NCBI GenBank assembly: GCA_036513515.1
Contig: DATBYW010000164.1
Location: forward strand, 1-18,005
DNA from: Nephthysia sp036513515
GTDB taxonomy: Bacteria; Chloroflexota; Dormibacteria; Dormibacterales; Dormibacteraceae
DNA length: 18,005 nucleotides
Reading direction: 5' to 3'
Shown here: piece by piece, positions 15,223 through 18,005 of the stretch
Position numbering within the stretch: position 1 is the first letter of the stretch
Layout of the letters: every line of letters begins with the position of its first letter
Program-made: the position numbers and the translations under genes
The notes under the pieces: generated by a model
What the model was told of the DNA's origin: nothing
Database searches by the model: none
The model's input: the letters and a program-made list of their open reading frames with translations, nothing else

Positions 15223-15228
15223 TAAGAT
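15223..15228 (+). promoter_or_regulatory. -10 hexamer TAAGAT for the 4-TM gene
   Basis: TAAGAT fits TANNNT, ends 10 bases before ATG 15239 and overlaps ATG 15227, so it argues for the later start. Just upstream, 15169-15181 and 15211-15222 form an imperfect inverted repeat (GGCGCC-CGCGAAG versus CTTCGGGGCGCC) that may end the previous transcript. Confidence 0.4.
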
Positions 15229-15238
15229 GCGGGACGCG

Positions 15239-15634
15239 ATGACCGAGTTCGAGCTCGACACGGCTCGGCGCCCGCACCGCCGCCGCGGTCTCTCCGGGCT
15301 GGGCCTCCTGCTGGTGGCGGTGGGCCTGCTGGCCGCGGCTGTGACTTACGCCCACCTGCCGGTTCGAGTCTTCGGTTTCTGGCCGGTGGTCTTCGTGGTG
15401 GTCGGGCTCTTCGGCCTCTTTCGCCGGCCTGGCTGGGTGAACGAGCTGGACCTGCAGTTCGGGCTGCAGGTCTCGCGTGCGCTCGACCGGCCGCGTCGAG
15501 CCTTCAGCCTCTTCCTCCTTGCCTTCGGCTGCTTCTGCCTGCCGTTCACGCTGGGGCTGCTCAACGCACGCTGGATCGGGCCCCTGCTGCTGCTTGCCCT
15601 CGGCCTCCTCCTGCTCTGGCGCCGCGCCCGCTGA
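15239..15634 (+). CDS. small membrane protein with about four transmembrane segments
   Basis: The 131-aa product has a basic N-terminal stretch (RRPHRRRG) followed by two hydrophobic helices (GLLLVAVGLLAAAVTY and FWPVVFVVVGLFGLF), a polar segment (WVNELDLQFGLQVSRALDRPRR) and two further helices, ending in WRRAR. No known family is recognised. ATG 15239 is preferred over ATG 15227 because the latter lies inside the -10-like TAAGAT and a GGGA precedes the former. Its stop overlaps the CTG that is the probable start of the phosphatase gene. Function unknown. Confidence 0.65.
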   Translation: MTEFELDTARRPHRRRGLSGLGLLLVAVGLLAAAVTYAHLPVRVFGFWPVVFVVVGLFGLFRRPGWVNELDLQFGLQVSRALDRPRRAFSLFLLAFGCFCLPFTLGLLNARWIGPLLLLALGLLLLWRRAR

Positions 15635-16443
15635 CACCCCAGGGCTGGCTCGAGGTCTTCGACGCCATCGGCGTCAGGATTCGCCGCGCTGTGCTTCCGC
15701 TGATGGGCACCGAGGAGGGTCGGGAGGAGATCGGAAGGGGCGCAGGCGGCGATCGGACGGTGGAGCTGGACCGGCGCGCCGAGGCGGAGGCGGTCGCCGA
15801 GCTCTCGGCCCTGGCGGAGCGCGGCGAGCGCTTTTCGCTGCTCTCCGAGGAGGCGGGGCTGGTGGACATGGGCGCCGACTTTCCCCGCGTCCTGCTCGAC
15901 CCGGTGGACGGCAGTCGCAACGCCAAGCGTGGACTGCCCATGGTCGGCACGATGATGGCGCTGCTGGAAGCCCCGGAGCTGAGAGGGGTACAGGCCGGGT
16001 TCGTGCTCAACATGACCAGTGGCGAGCGCTGGCAAGCCATCCGAGGCGGGGGGGCCTTCCGGAACGGGAGCCCGATCAGGCCGGTGCGCTACAGCCGGCC
16101 GGGGACGATCGAGATCCTGGCGCTGGAGACCTCGAACCGCAGTCTGCGGGCAGCCATGACGCTGGTGGAGCGCGCCTCCAGGCTGCGCACGCTGGGCTCC
16201 GCAGCCATCGCGCTCGCGCATACCGCGACCGGAGGCATAGACGTCTACTGCACGCCGACCCCGCACCGCCTCTTCGACCTGGCCGCCGGTCTGCTGATGA
16301 TCGGTGAGGTGCAAGGAGTTGCGACCGACCTCGGTGGCGGCTCGCTCGACGATCTTCCAGCCGACCTCGATACCCTGACCACCGTGCTCTGCTCAGCGCA
16401 TCCCGAGCTACATGCTCTGTCCCTAGAGACCTTGAGGGCTTGA
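15631..16443 (+). CDS. inositol monophosphatase-family phosphatase (archaeal IMPase/FBPase-like)
   Basis: This Mg-dependent sugar phosphatase keeps all metal ligands of the family: SEEAG (Glu73/74), DPVDGSRN (Asp90 and Asp93, numbering from the CTG) and FDLAAG (Asp216). SEEAGLVD and GAFRNGSPI also fit. Archaeal-type IMPase proteins may act on inositol-1-phosphate or fructose-1,6-bisphosphate. No ATG, GTG or TTG lies upstream of GTG 15691, yet starting there would cut into the first helix: relatives have about 20 more residues before VLPLMG. The upstream codons encode a matching helix, WLEVFDAIGVRIRRA, and reach a CTG at 15631 that overlaps the previous stop (CTGA). I therefore place the start there, with GTG 15691 as the conventional alternative. 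The stop overlaps the next gene's TTG. Confidence 0.8.
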   Translation: MTPQGWLEVFDAIGVRIRRAVLPLMGTEEGREEIGRGAGGDRTVELDRRAEAEAVAELSALAERGERFSLLSEEAGLVDMGADFPRVLLDPVDGSRNAKRGLPMVGTMMALLEAPELRGVQAGFVLNMTSGERWQAIRGGGAFRNGSPIRPVRYSRPGTIEILALETSNRSLRAAMTLVERASRLRTLGSAAIALAHTATGGIDVYCTPTPHRLFDLAAGLLMIGEVQGVATDLGGGSLDDLPADLDTLTTVLCSAHPELHALSLETLRA

Positions 16444-17744
16444 TCCGGGAGGTTCCAGCAGACACCGTATTCGTGATCCTCTCCTTCGAGGGTCCCGACC
16501 TCTACAGCCAGGCGGGGGGCCTGGGCGTGCGCGCCCGGGAGCTGTCGCGAGCCCTGGCAGGCCATGGCTTTCCCACGCACCTCTATTTCGTAGGAGATCC
16601 CGGGCTGCCGGCCCTGGAGGAGTCCGGCGGCGTGTTTCAGCACCGTTGGGGCCAGTGGTTGAGCCGCGCCTATCCTCGCGGCGTGTACGACGGGGAGGAG
16701 GAGAAGGTGAGCGATTGGAGCCGGAGCTTGCCCGCTCACCTCGTGGAGCAGATCGTTGCCCCCGCCGCCGCCGCCGGCCGCAGGGTGGTGATCCTCGCCG
16801 AGGAATGGCACACCGCGGCCGCGGTCAGCCTCACCTCCGACGCCCTGTCTTACCAGGGGCTTCGAAACCGGGTCACGATGCTCTGGAACGCCAACAGCGT
16901 GTTCGGCTTCGACCGGATCAACTGGTCCGCGCTGCAGGCGGCCAGCGCGGTCACAACGGTCAGCCGCTACATGAAGCACCGGATGTGGCAGTGGCAGGTC
17001 AACCCGATCGTCATTCCCAACGGCATCCCGGAGAGCGCGCTGGAAGCGCCGGTGGAGGCTCAGGTGAGAGCGCTGCGCGAAGCAGCCGGGGCCGATATCT
17101 TCTGCTTCAAGATCGGGCGCTTCGATCCCGACAAGGGCTGGCTGCTGGCCATGACGGCGCTGGGCCTGCTCAAGCGTTCCGGGCGCCGGGTGAAGCTCCT
17201 CATGCGGGGCGGCCCGGAGGCTCATGGTCGGGAGGTTCGCGCCCAGGCCGCCGCCCAGGGCCTGCAAGTGGTGAAGGCGCCGTCGCCGATCCGCCCCTCC
17301 GAGCTGGTCGCGATGCTGCGGGCTCAGCCAGAGGCGGACGTGCTGGAGCTGAGCACATTCCTCCCTGACCCGATTCTCCCGCTGGTCTACTCCGCGGTCG
17401 ACGCCGTCCTCGCCAACTCGGGCCACGAGCCGTTCGGCCTGGTCGGTCTGGAGGCCATGGCGGCCGGCGGCGTGGCGGTGACCGGCTCCACCGGCGAGGA
17501 CTACGCGATCCCATTCCTCAACGCACTGGTCCTGGAGACCGACGACCCACTGGAGCTGGTCGCGGGTCTGGAGCTCCTCGAGGCGCGTCCCGAGCTCGCT
17601 CTCCGGCTGCGGGAAGGAGGTCTCCGCACGGCACGGAACTACACCTGGAACAATGTGATCGTGCAGCTCCTCCACTGGGTTGAGCTGGCGGCTCGGCGGC
17701 AAAGCGTTCAGCAGAGCGCCGCCGACGCCGGTGCCCCGGCCTAG
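16440..17744 (+). CDS. GT-B glycosyltransferase (GT4/GT5-like), 434 aa
   Basis: Two Rossmann-like halves of a GT-B enzyme. The N-terminal half has YSQAGGLGVRARELSRALAGHG at about 22-43, resembling the GGL loop of glycogen synthases, and AEEWHTA near 120-126, resembling their HDWHTA. The C-terminal half has IGRFDPDKGW (Lys232) and the nucleotide-sugar signature Glu330-x7-Glu338 in HEPFGLVGLEAMAAGG. It is most likely a retaining transferase of family GT4 or a GT5 relative, cytoplasmic, making a lipid-linked or storage glycan. TTG 16440 overlaps the phosphatase stop (TTGA). The TAG stop lies at the edge of the MITE-like element and is unaltered by it. Confidence 0.88.
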   Translation: MIREVPADTVFVILSFEGPDLYSQAGGLGVRARELSRALAGHGFPTHLYFVGDPGLPALEESGGVFQHRWGQWLSRAYPRGVYDGEEEKVSDWSRSLPAHLVEQIVAPAAAAGRRVVILAEEWHTAAAVSLTSDALSYQGLRNRVTMLWNANSVFGFDRINWSALQAASAVTTVSRYMKHRMWQWQVNPIVIPNGIPESALEAPVEAQVRALREAAGADIFCFKIGRFDPDKGWLLAMTALGLLKRSGRRVKLLMRGGPEAHGREVRAQAAAQGLQVVKAPSPIRPSELVAMLRAQPEADVLELSTFLPDPILPLVYSAVDAVLANSGHEPFGLVGLEAMAAGGVAVTGSTGEDYAIPFLNALVLETDDPLELVAGLELLEARPELALRLREGGLRTARNYTWNNVIVQLLHWVELAARRQSVQQSAADAGAPA

Positions 17745-17952
17745 AGGTGCGGCCGAAAAGCCCGGACGGATCTTCGGCGCCCATGCACGCCATCTGCCGC
17801 GCGGCATTCCCCGCAAGCGGGGGCCCCAAAGCAAGCTCCTGCGCTCCTCGCTGCGCGTATGTTGAATACGCTCACTGCGGTGCTCGTCGCCTCCTTGCAG
17901 CTGACGCACCTGGCCACCGAATCTCTCGGCCGGTTTTCCGGCCGCACCTCTA
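17742..17952. mobile_element. MITE-like element with TIRs and TA duplication (IS630/Tc1-mariner type)
   Basis: A 207-bp element (17744-17950) is bounded by inverted repeats: GAGGTGCGGCCG at the left end and CGGCCGCACCTC at the right, with AAAA/TTTT continuing after a one-base difference. TA flanks both ends (17742-17743 and 17951-17952). Removing one TA plus the element restores CTAG, the preferred target of IS630, which duplicates TA. No transposase or other gene lies inside. The interior is rich in hairpins: CCCCG/CGGGG at 17809-17822, GCGTAT/ATACGC at 17855-17871, CGGCCGG-TTTT-CCGGCCG at 17927-17944. Bases 17953-18005 hold nothing I can identify. A single copy cannot prove mobility; a structured terminator region is the alternative. 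Confidence 0.55.
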
Positions 17953-18005
17953 GTGCTGAGGCTGCCCAGGCTCCGCTACCGCCGGCCCGCGTCAGCCCGC
18001 GAAGC

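Noticed and set aside
16245..17909. 554-aa minus-strand frame
   Set aside because: It is antisense to the phosphatase and GT-B genes, which carry conserved catalytic motifs.
17927..17944. GC-rich hairpin with TTTT loop as an intrinsic terminator
   Set aside because: The T-run is in the loop and none follows the stem; the structure is better explained as part of the right inverted repeat of the MITE-like element.

Overview
The window is GC-rich throughout and almost fully coding, with short intergenic gaps, GTG/TTG starts and many 4-nt stop/start overlaps. It reads as ordinary chromosome of a free-living bacterium of the Actinobacteria/Chloroflexota-Dormibacterota kind. That placement is an inference. 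It rests on base composition, a Gram-positive/mycobacterial-type LexA operator, -10 hexamers placed so close to start codons that transcripts would be leaderless or nearly so, and a PMT-type mannosyltransferase. I see no rRNA, tRNA, CRISPR array, phage genes or transposase gene.

Layout. 1-1845 (minus): a nitrilase cut by the window edge, preceded by an unrecognised 296-aa protein. 1873-5416 (plus): a MoeB/ThiF-type adenylyltransferase, LarE, then methionine-salvage genes mtnA and mtnP joined by a GTGA overlap. 5557-9793 (plus): a small PH-like membrane protein, a PMT-family glycosyltransferase and a second polytopic GT-C-like protein, overlapping each other. 9832-10344 (minus): a DUF1003 membrane protein convergent with that cluster; a perfect 10-bp-stem hairpin covers its last codons. 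10478-12298 (plus): a TfoX C-terminal-domain protein behind an 18-bp perfect palindrome that matches a LexA box, the FAD oxidoreductase ThiO, a 91-aa conserved-looking protein, and a 61-aa cysteine-rich zinc-ribbon-like protein joined to it by ATGA. 12364-17744 (plus): a Wzx/MATE-like flippase, two alpha/beta hydrolases, a 4-TM protein, an archaeal-type inositol monophosphatase and a GT-B glycosyltransferase. 17742-17952: a short gene-less element with terminal inverted repeats and TA duplications in a CTAG target, which looks like an IS630/Tc1-mariner-type MITE.

How the genes fit together. MtnP splits methylthioadenosine to MTR-1-P and MtnA isomerises it to MTRu-1-P, the first half of a methionine-salvage or DHAP-shunt route. 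MoeB/ThiF and LarE are sulfur-activation enzymes, and ThiO belongs to thiazole synthesis, but no carrier protein or target enzyme for them is in view. The PMT protein, the second GT-C protein, the flippase and the GT-B enzyme point to cell-envelope glycan or glycoprotein assembly.

Most notable are the LexA-type operator on the tfoX-like gene, the MITE-like element whose insertion keeps the upstream stop codon intact, the repeated pattern of -10 hexamers about 7-10 nt before start codons, and the inositol monophosphatase whose only plausible full-length start is a CTG overlapping the previous stop.
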